The position numbers were made by a program, and so were the translations under genes. From Novipirellula aureliae (GTDB lineage Bacteria; Planctomycetota; Planctomycetia; Pirellulales; Pirellulaceae): a DNA stretch of 64,000 nt. Below are positions 46,130 through 55,609 of the stretch, in pieces (the stretch's first letter is position 1; the number at the start of each line of letters is the position of its first letter). The stretch covers positions 1,263,132 through 1,327,131 of the forward strand of contig NZ_SJPY01000001.1 of the NCBI RefSeq assembly GCF_007860185.1. Reading direction: 5' to 3'. Under the pieces are notes generated by a model. The model ran no database searches. It was not told the origin of the DNA and saw nothing but the letters and a program-made list of their open reading frames with translations.

Positions 46130-46360
46130 TCACTCGTGTTGCTCCTCTTCAACAAGACGTATGACATCGTGAAGTGTCATTGACATCGGATCCATCGTCC
46201 GAGGATCGCAAGGTTGAGTGAACCGAGCTTGGGCAAATAGATTGAATAGTCGACGCATGATTTCTTCCTTCATATCAAAGTGTTCTATCGAATCGACGCT
46301 ACGAATCGGTCGAGACATCGGCAGTGTGCTGATGTCAGAAAGAAGTATCGCCTTGCGCAC
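46130..46360 (-). CDS. Small hypothetical protein (up to 76 aa)
   Basis: A short frame ending SMTLHDVIRLVEEEQHE. The second half is a plausible folded peptide starting at an internal Met (MKEEIMRRLFNLFAQARF). No family recognised, no ribosome site decisive. It lies about 270 bases downstream of the two-component genes on the same strand. Confidence 0.35.
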   Translation of the reverse strand: MRKAILLSDISTLPMSRPIRSVDSIEHFDMKEEIMRRLFNLFAQARFTQPCDPRTMDPMSMTLHDVIRLVEEEQHE

Positions 46361-46627
46361 TAAACCACCGATGAACTCTTGATAAAATCTGATTTATCAG
46401 GCCTTCTTCAATGGCTCCAGCGAAGAATTCGTGGGTTGATTCTTCAATCCCAAGTACAGAAAGGTAGGTTTTTCAGGCATCGCAGGGCCAAAAGAATGTT
46501 TTTGGGTTCATCAACAATCTGACGTTCCAAAATAAACCTCGGCAAAACAAGATGTTTCACCGAGGCCAAGCGAGACCTACTTCCCGGCCTAACCCAACTA
46601 GCCAAACTCTGGCGAATTCGCCGAAGC

Positions 46628-48079
46628 TCAAACCGTGTTCTCGTTGGCAGCGTGATGGATAAACTCAGTGGGCAACCGCAACGTAAAGCAGCTTCCGCGA
46701 CCAGGTGTACTTGTCACTTGCAACGTACCGCCAAGCGTGTCGGCGATGCGACGGGCGATGGCTAATCCGAGGCCGTTACCGGCAACTCCCTTGCTACGAG
46801 CCTCGCTGGATCGAAAGAAAGACTCGAACAGATGCTGTTGATCCGCCTCGGAGATGCCATTGCCTGTGTCCGTGACGCGCACGATCGCGTGCCCTTCGTC
46901 ACTCACTACATCAATCGTGATCGGACTTCCGGGAGGACTATACTTCATCGCGTTGGACACCAGGTTGTCAATGATTCGTGCCAACAATGTTGACGTGGCC
47001 CGCACCGCGATCGACCGGTCGATCTGGTTCTGCAGTCTTAGGTCGGCTGCCCGCGGTAGACTCGACCAAGCCGAAGCATATTCGTCAAACCACACGCCCA
47101 ACTGGATCGGTTGCAGCCGCGGAATGGCGGTATCGCCTTCGCTTCGCGCCAAAAACAAAAGTGCTTCCACGATCTCTTGAAGCGATAGCGCTTTGGTGCG
47201 CAGCAGTTGCAAGGTCGAAGTATAGTCTGCTTCACTTCGTGGGCGCCGAAGCGTCACGTCAATCTGTCCGAGCAACACTGTAATAGGCGATCTTAGCTCG
47301 TGTGCCGCGTCCCCGGCGAACCGTCGTTGCTGCTCGAAGGCAGCCTGTTGGCGGTCAAGCAATTGATTGAAGGTCGCCCCCAGTTCGGCCAGTTCATCAC
47401 CGGAGTCTTGCACGACTAACCGAGACTGGAAATCCGAACCAGCAATCGACTGGGCCTGACTCGCCATCGAGGTAACCGGCTTGAGGGCCTGACGCACCAT
47501 CCAGTATCCCAGTGCAGCGGCAACGCACCAGGCAGCCAGAGGCAGCACCGTGACAAGGAAAGTCAACCTGGACATGATCGAATCTCGCTTTGCAGTGTTG
47601 CGACCGACGACGACAATCAATTCATCAAACTCATCGAGTTCTCGTTCCGTTGCAAGTGGCTTCGGTGCTGTCAAACGTTGATACAAAACCATGCGTTGAT
47701 CCGTTGAATCGACAGGATCCATCAGCGTACCGCTCGATTCATTTGTCCCGGCTAATTGCATCGCCAGTTCCGTCAACTTCCGATCCGCATTCCGAGACTT
47801 TTCGACGACCAGATTGCGGTCGCCGACAACGATCCAATTGACTTCGCCAAATTGGTCGAGCGAACCAAAGAAGACAGCGTGTTCCAACGGTTGCCATTTG
47901 ACTTCGGTCTCTTCGATTTCCGCTGCTGCGACCAAAGAGTTAAGAACTCCATGCAATTCATGTTCGAATTGGTACACGACTTGTCGTCGCGTCACGGAAT
48001 AAAACACCAATGAATAAACGGTCAGTGCAATCGCCAGTGTCAGCAGAAAATAGGCAGAGACACGAGTCGTAAGTTTCAT
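46628..48079 (-). CDS. Sensor histidine kinase
   Basis: A 483-residue membrane kinase. TM1 is about 7-28, an extracytoplasmic sensor domain follows to about 172, and TM2 is LVTVLPLAAWCVAAALGYWM, followed by a HAMP segment. The phospho-acceptor His is in RRFAGDAAHELRSP. The ATP-binding part shows the N box DNLVSNAMKYSPP, G1 DTGNGIS and G2 GNGLGLAIARR. Its start overlaps the response-regulator stop (ATGA), so the two form one system. No adjacent metal-efflux genes reveal its signal, although CusS-like kinases have this layout. Confidence 0.92.
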   Translation of the reverse strand: MKLTTRVSAYFLLTLAIALTVYSLVFYSVTRRQVVYQFEHELHGVLNSLVAAAEIEETEVKWQPLEHAVFFGSLDQFGEVNWIVVGDRNLVVEKSRNADRKLTELAMQLAGTNESSGTLMDPVDSTDQRMVLYQRLTAPKPLATERELDEFDELIVVVGRNTAKRDSIMSRLTFLVTVLPLAAWCVAAALGYWMVRQALKPVTSMASQAQSIAGSDFQSRLVVQDSGDELAELGATFNQLLDRQQAAFEQQRRFAGDAAHELRSPITVLLGQIDVTLRRPRSEADYTSTLQLLRTKALSLQEIVEALLFLARSEGDTAIPRLQPIQLGVWFDEYASAWSSLPRAADLRLQNQIDRSIAVRATSTLLARIIDNLVSNAMKYSPPGSPITIDVVSDEGHAIVRVTDTGNGISEADQQHLFESFFRSSEARSKGVAGNGLGLAIARRIADTLGGTLQVTSTPGRGSCFTLRLPTEFIHHAANENTV

Positions 48080-48765
48080 TCGTGACTCGTGTCTTGAGAC
48101 TCCAGGATGTACCCTTGGCCTCGGCGTGTTTGAATCACACGCGGGCCAAATGCTTCCAGTTTCCGACGCAAATCCTTAACGTGAACTTCGAGGGTGTTGG
48201 AAAGCCCGTCAAAATTCTCATCCCAGACCGTACTGTAAATCCGCGTTCGCGAAAGCACTCGGCCGGGATTCCGCACAAACATCGCTAAGAGTGACAATTC
48301 CTTCGCGGTCAGGTCCAGCGATTCTCCCGCACGAGTGGCCCGTTGCTGAGCGAGATCAATACGGATGTCGCGGTATTCGATCGACATGCTGTCGGCTTGA
48401 TTTTGTCGTCGCAACAAAACGCGAACGCGGGCTAGAAGTTCCTCGAAGGCGAACGGCTTTGTCAAATAGTCGTCGGCCCCGGCGTCAAGTCCCGTCACTC
48501 GCTCGTTGACGCCATCGCGTGCCGTCAGAAATAGCACAGGCGTCACTCGATTCCTCTGCCGGAAACGCTGCAGTATGTGAATACCGTCTTCCCCCGGCAA
48601 CCACCAATCCAAGATGACGAGATCCCAAGTCTCCGACTGCAACCGCAACCACGCATGACGGCCATCTTTGGCCAACTCTGCCGTGTAGCCCTCTTCGTTC
48701 AAGCCGCGGACGAGGAAATCGGATATTCCTGGGTCATCTTCAACGACTAGAAGGCGAACACTCAT
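48076..48765 (-). CDS. OmpR/PhoB-family response regulator
   Basis: A 229-residue regulator. The receiver domain has VVEDDPG, the phosphorylated Asp in LVILDWWLPGEDG, the Thr in LFLTARDG and the Lys in DYLTKPF. A C-terminal winged helix follows (LTAKELSLLAMFVRNPGRV ... VKDLRRKLEAFGPRVIQTRRG). I start at Met 48765; upstream codons do not fit the domain. Transcribed just ahead of the kinase gene. Confidence 0.93.
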   Translation of the reverse strand: MSVRLLVVEDDPGISDFLVRGLNEEGYTAELAKDGRHAWLRLQSETWDLVILDWWLPGEDGIHILQRFRQRNRVTPVLFLTARDGVNERVTGLDAGADDYLTKPFAFEELLARVRVLLRRQNQADSMSIEYRDIRIDLAQQRATRAGESLDLTAKELSLLAMFVRNPGRVLSRTRIYSTVWDENFDGLSNTLEVHVKDLRRKLEAFGPRVIQTRRGQGYILESQDTSHE

Positions 48766-48944
48766 CGAAACGATTCTCGGCGAACGTGGTTCAAGTGAAA
48801 AATGCAACACTCGCATTATGACAACTTCGCATGAACCGCCAATGAGCGGTCAATAAAGAAATCTTCATACAATCTTCATGCCCTGCGACGGTGGGAACGC
48901 TCATTCCATTCGAGGACGCCGTCGAGCGAGCTGCATGCCTTTCT

Positions 48945-49001
48945 CTGACGACACCTATCTGACGACACCTATCTGACGTCACCTACCTGACGACACGCTG
49001 A
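48945..49001. repeat. 14-bp tandem repeat
   Basis: CTGACGACACCTAT occurs about four times in a row with small changes (GACGTCACCTAC, GACGACACGC), upstream of the response-regulator gene. The stop of the small ORF at 48983 lies inside it. Confidence 0.75.
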
Positions 49002-49111
49002 GCGGACCGCATCTTGCACCGAGTACGTCCCGAGCCAACCAAACATGCCCCCAGGATCACGCCAGCAGTAATCATGGCGGACACCTGAACGAGCGCAACA
49101 AGATTGTCCAT
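48983..49111 (-). CDS. Small single-helix membrane peptide (42 aa)
   Basis: The 42-codon frame MDNLVALVQVSAMITAGVIL then GACLVGSGRTRC has one hydrophobic helix and a basic tail. TGGAGA lies about seven bases before the ATG, a better-than-usual ribosome site for this window. No family. It sits between the divergent regulator pair and the DUF1254 array. Confidence 0.4.
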   Translation of the reverse strand: MDNLVALVQVSAMITAGVILGACLVGSGRTRCKMRSAQRVVR

Positions 49112-49429
49112 CGTTTTTCTCCAGCAGATTGGAAAGAAATCAAAAGGTCTGCTAGGAGTATCGCAGTGGGACATAATGGAGGGCTGAGGCGAGATTAAAA
49201 TTTTGCTTATCTTGCTAGGATCGTGTTCTAAGTCGTCAAAAAACAGTGTTTTCGTTGACGATCGCCGAGAGCGAGCATAAAAAAGCATGAGTGTTTTTCA
49301 ACTTTGCTTTCCGCCCGGAGTAAAACAACTGCTATACTTCATCTGATCACCTTTGCGAAGCGGATCAGGACAAACGATGTGAATCCATACAAAGGCCCAA
49401 CCGAGCAGCGGTACGATATCCGACATCCA

Positions 49430-50962
49430 ATGAAAACAAATCCAATGAACGACTCAGCCGAACACAAGCTCTGGACATCCGTCCTTGTCGCCGCAGTGGC
49501 CTTAGCAAGCAGCGGTTCCGTTTTTGCCCAAGTCTCTCAGGAAACCCTCGAATCGATCGCCATTCCGGATAAGGTCGAGACACCGATTGGAACATTGGAG
49601 TTCTTCGACGGCGTGCCAAACGACGCTACCGTCGACAAGCTCTACGACAATCTCGACCGCATGCGGGCTGTCGAGGTCTATCTCAACAACCAGGGCGCAG
49701 CCTCTCTTAATGCCATGCGGAAAGGCAATGCAGAAATTGGTGCGGATGCGTCCAACAAGGTCACGATCACCGAACAACTCCTTCAACCCGCATCACTGTA
49801 CCTTACGGGCAACACCTCGACCTTGTACGCCCTGACTTACCTCGATCTAAAAACCGAGGGTCCGCTGGTCGTGGAGCTCCCGCCCGGCATGCTGGGATTC
49901 CTTGATGACGCTTGGTTCCGCTTCATCGGTAACCTCGGTGTGATCGGACCGGACAAGGGGAAAGGCGGCAAGTATTTGCTGCTTCCCCCGGACTACAGTG
50001 GTGACGAGCCCGAGGGCTATTTCATCGTCAAGCTCCCCACCTACAACAACCTAATGTTCCTACGTGGCTCGATTGCGAAGGGACTGGCGCCAGCCCTAGA
50101 GAATATCAAATCGAAGCTGCGGATCTATCCACTCGCGAAGGCAGCGAACCCACCTGCCACCGAGTTCATTAACATGTCGGGTAAGAGCTACAGCACGATC
50201 GTCACGCGAGACTTGAGTTTCTTCGAGGACCTCAATGCGCTGGTGCAGGTTGAACCCCTCGATGCAATCGGAACGGAGATGCGAGGCCAATTGGCAGCGA
50301 TCGGCATCGTGAAGGGTAAGCCCTTTCGCCCCGATGCCCGCATGAAGAAGCTGCTAAATGAAGCCGCGAATCTTGGCAACGCCACCGCCCGGGCCATCAC
50401 GTACCAGCCACGTATCGACGGCGTCTTCATCTACCCCGACACCAACAGTGCTTGGACGACGGCCTACGCCAATAAGAACACCTCCTTCGAAGCGGATGGC
50501 GCGATGGGTCTGGACGCGCGACCGCTGTTCTACTTCAACGCGACCGGCGTGACGCCCGCCATGGCAACGAGTCATCCAGGAGCTGGATCCGACTACGCGT
50601 TGGCTTATCTGGATGCGAATAAGAACGCCTTCGATGGTTCGAAAACCTACAAACTCCATCTGCCACCAAACGTTCCGATCAATAATTTCTGGGCTGTCAC
50701 GATCTACGACACGCAGACACGTTCCTTGTTGCAGACCAGTCAGACCTTTCCGACCGTCGGCAGCCAGAGCGAAGGATTCCAGAAAAACGAGGACGGCTCC
50801 TACGACGTCTATTTTGGACCGAAGGCACCGGCCGGGAAGGAAAACAACTGGCTTGAAACCATCCCGGGCAAGAGTTGGTTCACGATCCTGCGGATGTACG
50901 GCCCACTCGAGCCATGGATAGAGAAAACCTGGCGTCCTAGCGAGATCGAGCTTGTGAAATAA
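49430..50962 (+). CDS. DUF1254/DUF1214 secreted protein, copy 1 (long type)
   Basis: A 510-residue exported protein with a signal peptide (about 15-35, ending VFA). The DUF1254 half (about 40-190) has TPIGTLEFFDGVPNDATVDK, QLLQPASLYLTGNTSTLY and ELPPGMLGFLDDAWFRF. The DUF1214 half (about 340-510) has LHLPPNVPINNFWAVTIYD, VYFGPKAPAGKENNW and MYGPLEPWIEKTW. The two domains are beta-rich and usually found together; their function is not established. Closest to the copies at 56974 and 58586 by eye. Met 49445 is an alternative start. Confidence 0.88.
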   Translation: MKTNPMNDSAEHKLWTSVLVAAVALASSGSVFAQVSQETLESIAIPDKVETPIGTLEFFDGVPNDATVDKLYDNLDRMRAVEVYLNNQGAASLNAMRKGNAEIGADASNKVTITEQLLQPASLYLTGNTSTLYALTYLDLKTEGPLVVELPPGMLGFLDDAWFRFIGNLGVIGPDKGKGGKYLLLPPDYSGDEPEGYFIVKLPTYNNLMFLRGSIAKGLAPALENIKSKLRIYPLAKAANPPATEFINMSGKSYSTIVTRDLSFFEDLNALVQVEPLDAIGTEMRGQLAAIGIVKGKPFRPDARMKKLLNEAANLGNATARAITYQPRIDGVFIYPDTNSAWTTAYANKNTSFEADGAMGLDARPLFYFNATGVTPAMATSHPGAGSDYALAYLDANKNAFDGSKTYKLHLPPNVPINNFWAVTIYDTQTRSLLQTSQTFPTVGSQSEGFQKNEDGSYDVYFGPKAPAGKENNWLETIPGKSWFTILRMYGPLEPWIEKTWRPSEIELVK

Positions 50963-51334
50963 TCGACACTTCTCGTTGAACGCCACCACGAATCCAGCGG
51001 CCCCCAATGGACTTGCCCCATTGGAGCCAACGATTGACTGCTAATAGACAACACCTTCGTCGGGTAAGACCCCAGCGGGCTTGTCCCGTTTGGTGAATCA
51101 GTCTCGCTCACCAAACGGGACAAGCCCGCCCAGGTCGATCGTGTGACTAGCATGAGTGTTTAGCTAATAATAATCGTTCGCTCCAACGACGCAAGGTCGT
51201 TGGGGGCGGGAGTTTGTTGGTGGTGTTCACCGAGTAGTGTCAAATAATCCAAGACCCTGGCCGTCCCACTTTGGAGCGTGCTGCAAACTCGGGTTCAAAA
51301 GCGTTACAACAACAAGCAACAATAAGCAAACACA
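50963..51334. other. Intergenic region with a long perfect hairpin
   Basis: About 370 bases between the first two DUF1254 genes. Apart from the 51075-51129 hairpin it holds GGCCGCTTGTCCC-like fragments (about 51005-51030) and a GGTGGTGTTCACCG short hairpin. No gene. Confidence 0.5.
51075..51129. repeat. Perfect 22-bp inverted repeat
   Basis: GCGGGCTTGTCCCGTTTGGT-GA, an 11-base loop (ATCAGTCTCGC), then the exact complement TC-ACCAAACGGGACAAGCCCGC. No T-run follows, so it is more like a REP hairpin than a terminator; either could stop transcription between the copies. Confidence 0.85.
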
Positions 51335-52777
51335 ATGAAAACAAGCACCATCGCCTTCGCTGCGATCGCAGCCGTCACACTCCTGTTCACCGCGAGTGAC
51401 CAAAAGGGTGCGAAGGGCGCCGACTTATCGGCGCCTCCATCGCCCGAGCAAACCCAAGCCATCGCTGAGGAAGGCTTCGTTTACGGTCTGCCGATCGTGA
51501 TGAACTACGCCGTGATGTATGAATACGCTGTTGACAAGGGCGGTAGCCAATTCAAGGCCCCGTTCAATCAGCTCAAGAACGAGCCACGCGTTTACACCTA
51601 CAAGGACACGGCGGTCATCACGCCCAATAGCGACACGCCCTATTCCTTCACTTGGCTCGACCTGCGAGCCGAGCCGATCGTCCTGACCGTGCCTGCGGTC
51701 GAAAAGGAACGCTACTATGCCGTCATGATGTGCGACGGTAATACTTACAACTATGGCTACATTGGCAGCCGCGCCACCGGCAACGATCCCGGCAGCTACA
51801 TGGTTGTTGGTCCTGATTGGAAGGGTGAAAAGCCAGAAGGCATCAAGAAAGTTTTCACTTCCACCACTCCCTTCTCCCTTGTTGCTTACCGCACCCAGCT
51901 CTTCGACCCTGCAGACATGCCGAACGTGATCAAGGTCCAGAACGGCTACCAAGTGGAGCCGCTTTCCGTCTTCCTCAAGCAACCCGCACCTGCCGCCGCC
52001 CCAGCGATCGACTTCAGCCCGGCGACCACCGAAGGCATCAAGGAGAACTTCTGGAGCTACCTCGACACCGCGCTCAAGTACGTTCCCGAAACGGCCATGG
52101 ACAAAGAGATCCGCGCCAAGCTCGCGACCATCGGTATCGGACCGAACAAGACCTTCAACATGAAGGACCTATCGCCAGAGCACCAAAAAGCGATCATCGT
52201 GGGCATGAAGGCTGGTGACGAAAAAATCAGCACTTACTTGGCCTCGGGGATGACCGACGTCAATGGTTGGCAGATTGGATCGCTTCCGGGGGACGAAGCT
52301 CACTATAAGGGTGACTGGCTGATGCGTTCCGGCACCGCGAAAGCAGGGCTCTATGGCAACAGCGCCGCCGAGGCCGTTTACCCACTGACCCGCGTGGATG
52401 GCAAGGGTGAGACACTCGACTGCAGTAAAAACAACTACACCATCACCTTCCCCGAAGGCCAATACCCGCCCGTGAACGCGTTCTGGTCGGTCACCATGTA
52501 TGATGGCAAGTCCCAGTATCTGATCGAAAACCCGATCAACCGCTACCTCATCAACTCACCGATGATTCCCAACATGAAAAAGGGCGAAGACGGATCACTC
52601 ACCCTCTACATCCAAAAAGACAACCCCGGTGGCGAGCTGGAAGCGAACTGGCTTCCCGCACCCAACGACACAGTCTATCTCGTGATGCGGCTCTATTGGC
52701 CGACGACCGAAGCTCCGTCCGTTCTTCCTCCAGGCAAAGGCAGTTGGCAACCACCTGGGATCGTGAAGGCAGAATAG
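51335..52777 (+). CDS. DUF1254/DUF1214 secreted protein, copy 2 (second type)
   Basis: A 480-residue protein with a signal peptide (MKTSTIAFAAIAAVTLLFTA). The DUF1254 part opens AIAEEGFVYGLPIVMNY and PNSDTPYSFTWLDLRAEPI; the DUF1214 part has YPPVNAFWSVTMYDGKSQ, NPINRYLINSPM and NWLPAPNDTVYLVMRLYWP. This version differs from copy 1 in having an inserted middle region and a Pro-rich end. Its best relative in the window is the lipoprotein copy at 54046, and the spacers after both are similar. Confidence 0.88.
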   Translation: MKTSTIAFAAIAAVTLLFTASDQKGAKGADLSAPPSPEQTQAIAEEGFVYGLPIVMNYAVMYEYAVDKGGSQFKAPFNQLKNEPRVYTYKDTAVITPNSDTPYSFTWLDLRAEPIVLTVPAVEKERYYAVMMCDGNTYNYGYIGSRATGNDPGSYMVVGPDWKGEKPEGIKKVFTSTTPFSLVAYRTQLFDPADMPNVIKVQNGYQVEPLSVFLKQPAPAAAPAIDFSPATTEGIKENFWSYLDTALKYVPETAMDKEIRAKLATIGIGPNKTFNMKDLSPEHQKAIIVGMKAGDEKISTYLASGMTDVNGWQIGSLPGDEAHYKGDWLMRSGTAKAGLYGNSAAEAVYPLTRVDGKGETLDCSKNNYTITFPEGQYPPVNAFWSVTMYDGKSQYLIENPINRYLINSPMIPNMKKGEDGSLTLYIQKDNPGGELEANWLPAPNDTVYLVMRLYWPTTEAPSVLPPGKGSWQPPGIVKAE

Positions 52778-52871
52778 TCGCCCCGTCGATTCCGAACCAC
52801 GCGGGCCGAACCATGCGGGCCGGCCCGCGCATTCAGTCGCGAAAATCCTCGCTACCGAACCCATTCCAATC

Positions 52872-53905
52872 ATGAAATCAAAACATCACCCCGCCAACCT
52901 GGCTCTGGTCCTTAGCCTTGCGGCCGCGACCATCGTTCACGCGGAAACTCCGCCAAAGATAAAGATGACGACACCGATCCCAGAGTCGATCACGACGCCC
53001 GCCAAGATCGAAAGCCGGATCGGCACCCTCGAGTTTCCGCAGGGCTATGCGACTGACAACACGGCCGAGACGCTCTATGAGTATCTGGAATTCATGCATG
53101 GCGTGGAAGCTTTCCTCTACGCCTTGCCGGGTGCATCGGTTCACGCGTTTGGCAGAGGTATCAAGAGCGAGGGCGGAGACAACCAGACGGTTTTGATCTT
53201 CGAGCAACTTCTGGATTCCAGGTCACTGTTTCTCACCGCCAACACCGAGAGCATCTACAACGCGATGTGGCTGGACTTGAAGGACGGCCCGCTGGTGATC
53301 GAGTCGCCCCCCGATATCCTGGGCATCGTCAACGACCACTGGTTCCGCTACGTCGGTGACATCGGAAACGCCGGGCCGGACAAGGGCAAGGGCAAGGGCA
53401 AGGGCGGGAAGTATCTGCTGCTGCCACCCGGCTACAAGGGCGAGGTGCCCGAGGGCTACTTCGTGTTCCGATCCCCCACGTTCCAGAACCTGTATTTCTG
53501 GCGCGGATTCATCAAGGACGGCAGCACCGCGACTGCGGTCGAGAACGCCAAGAGGTTCGCCAAGGTCCACCCACTGGCCGCCGCCAAGAACCCGCCGCCG
53601 ATGAAGTTTATCGATGTTTCCGGCAAGGCTTTTTGGTCCTTCGTCGCGTATGACACCCCGTCCCGCTCGATGCTGCAGACGGACCAGCAGTTCCCGAGCA
53701 TAGGTAGCAAAAACAAAGACATCGTCATCAATGCCGATGGCACGGTGATGTCTGGTTCGGCCCAACAGCCCCCAAGGGGCATGAAAACAATTCGGTCCAG
53801 ACCGTTCCCGGCAGGGGTTGGAGTGTGCTGCTGCGTCTGTATGGACCCAAGAAAAGCTGGTTCGACAAGACCTGGAAGCCGGGTGAGTTCGAACTCGTGG
53901 AATAG
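52872..53905 (+). pseudogene. DUF1254/DUF1214 protein, copy 3, internally deleted and frameshifted
   Basis: The start is intact (signal peptide ending HAE, SRIGTLEFPQGYATDNTAE, GPDKGKGKGKGGKYLLLPPG). At about residue 250 the text jumps from DVSGKAF to FWSFVAYDTPSRSMLQTDQ, so the middle 100 or more residues of the full-length copies have been lost in frame. Near 53750 one base is missing; in the next frame the expected end VWFGPTAPKGHENN ... LRLYGPKKSWFDKTW ... FELVE is read to the stop at 53903-53905. Without correction the reading frame drifts to 53987 in nonsense. Non-functional unless the shortened protein folds. Confidence 0.85.
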
Positions 53906-54045
53906 ACTACCTAAACTTTTGACCCCGAACCTTCACAAGAAGCACTCGCACCCAACGGCAAAAATGAGTCAAATAAAGAATACCTAAAGAACATCTACTC
54001 TGACACACACCTACTCTGATACACTTTGAAAAGACGGTCAAGATC

Positions 54046-55512
54046 ATGAAAACCACCAGAGCTCGATTCATTCAGATGGCTCTCGCGGGCCTCATCACCA
54101 GCACGGCTTTTATGGGCTGTGAGAAAAAAGCAGCCAACACCGATACGGCCACCGGCGAAAAACCCGACAAAGAAGTAGTCCTCCCCGCGCTCACCACCGA
54201 GGAAGCCCGCGCGATCGCCAAGGAAGCCGCCATCTACGGCTTCCCGGTGATCGATAACTACCGCATCAACTACGATTACTATTTCAAGCCGGGCACCCCC
54301 GAATACAAAGGACCACCAAACACACTCATTAACGTCCCGCGTGTTTACACCCCGGCTGACACCGCAGTGCAGACTCCCAATTCGGACACGCCCTATTCCT
54401 GGATGGGTGCGGATCTCCGCGCTGAGCCAATCGTGCTGACCGTTCCCGAAATCCCCAAGGACCGGTATTTCAGTATCCAGTTCGTCGACGCCTATACCTA
54501 CAATTTTGCCTATGCGGGCAGCCGCGCCACGGGCAACGGCGGAGGCAATTTCCTGCTCGCCGGGCCGAACTGGAAAGGCGAGAAGCCGCCTGGTATCACC
54601 GAGGTGATCCAGTCTGACACCGAGTTGAATACGGTCATTTACCGGACTCAACTTTTCGATCCGGCGGACATCGACAACGTGAAAAAGATCCAGTCGGAAT
54701 ACAAGGTGCAGCCATTGAGCCAATTCCTCGGCAAGCCCGCCCCCGCCGCCGCACCAAAGATCGACTACATGGTGCCCTGCACTCCCGAGGAGGAGAAGAA
54801 ATCACTGAAACAGTTCGAGGTCTTGAATTTCGTCCTGCAATTCTGCCCGACCGTCCCGTCCGAGGTCGAGCTGATGGAGCGTTTCGCCAAGCTCGGCATC
54901 GGGGCAGGCAAAACCTTCGATGCTGCCACGTTCTCGCCGGAGGTGCAAAAAGCGATCGAGGAAGGTATTGGCGATGCATGGATTGAATTTGACGGACTGG
55001 TCAAACAATTCGATGAAGGTAAGGTCACATCCGGCGATGTCTTCGGCACCCGGAAGTATTTGAAGGGAAACTACCTCTATCGCCTAGCTGGTGCCGCTCT
55101 CGGCATCTACGGCAATTCGAAAGAGGAAGCGATGTATCCGGTCCTACGGATCGATGCGGAAGGCAAGCCGCTGACGGGAGCCAACAACTACACCCTCCAT
55201 TTCCCCAATGGCCAACTCCCGCCCGTCCACGCATTCTGGTCGGCCACCATGTATGAGCTTCCCCAGAGCCTGCTCGTCGCCAATCCGATCGACCGCTACC
55301 TCATCAACTCGCCGATGCTTCCCGAACTCAAGAAGGATGCCGATAGTGGCCTCACCCTCTACATCCAGAACGAATCTCCTGGTAAGGAACTGGAATCCAA
55401 CTGGTTACCAGCACCCAAAGGGTCGTTTGCTGTCTACATGCGACTCTACTGGCCGAAAGAGGCCGCTATCGATGGCTCATGGAAAGCGCCGAAACTTGAA
55501 AAAGTGAAGTAA
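54046..55512 (+). CDS. DUF1254/DUF1214 lipoprotein, copy 4 (second type)
   Basis: A 488-residue protein with a lipoprotein signal: MKTTRARFIQMALAGLITST followed by AFMGC, a Cys placed for lipidation. The DUF1254 half has AIAKEAAIYGFPVIDNYR and TPNSDTPYSWMGADLRAEP; the DUF1214 half has LPPVHAFWSATMYELPQS, NPIDRYLINSPML and LESNWLPAPKGSF. It parallels copy 2 throughout, but is membrane anchored instead of free. The start at 54046 is chosen over an upstream ATG because the lipobox spacing fits. Confidence 0.88.
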   Translation: MKTTRARFIQMALAGLITSTAFMGCEKKAANTDTATGEKPDKEVVLPALTTEEARAIAKEAAIYGFPVIDNYRINYDYYFKPGTPEYKGPPNTLINVPRVYTPADTAVQTPNSDTPYSWMGADLRAEPIVLTVPEIPKDRYFSIQFVDAYTYNFAYAGSRATGNGGGNFLLAGPNWKGEKPPGITEVIQSDTELNTVIYRTQLFDPADIDNVKKIQSEYKVQPLSQFLGKPAPAAAPKIDYMVPCTPEEEKKSLKQFEVLNFVLQFCPTVPSEVELMERFAKLGIGAGKTFDAATFSPEVQKAIEEGIGDAWIEFDGLVKQFDEGKVTSGDVFGTRKYLKGNYLYRLAGAALGIYGNSKEEAMYPVLRIDAEGKPLTGANNYTLHFPNGQLPPVHAFWSATMYELPQSLLVANPIDRYLINSPMLPELKKDADSGLTLYIQNESPGKELESNWLPAPKGSFAVYMRLYWPKEAAIDGSWKAPKLEKVK

Positions 55513-55609
55513 TCCCACTTCGATTCTGAACCACTTGGGTCGGACCAGTCGCTCCGGCCCGCCTAATTTGCAACCAACCACAATGAGAAATTCAATCAAT
55601 CCAATGACC

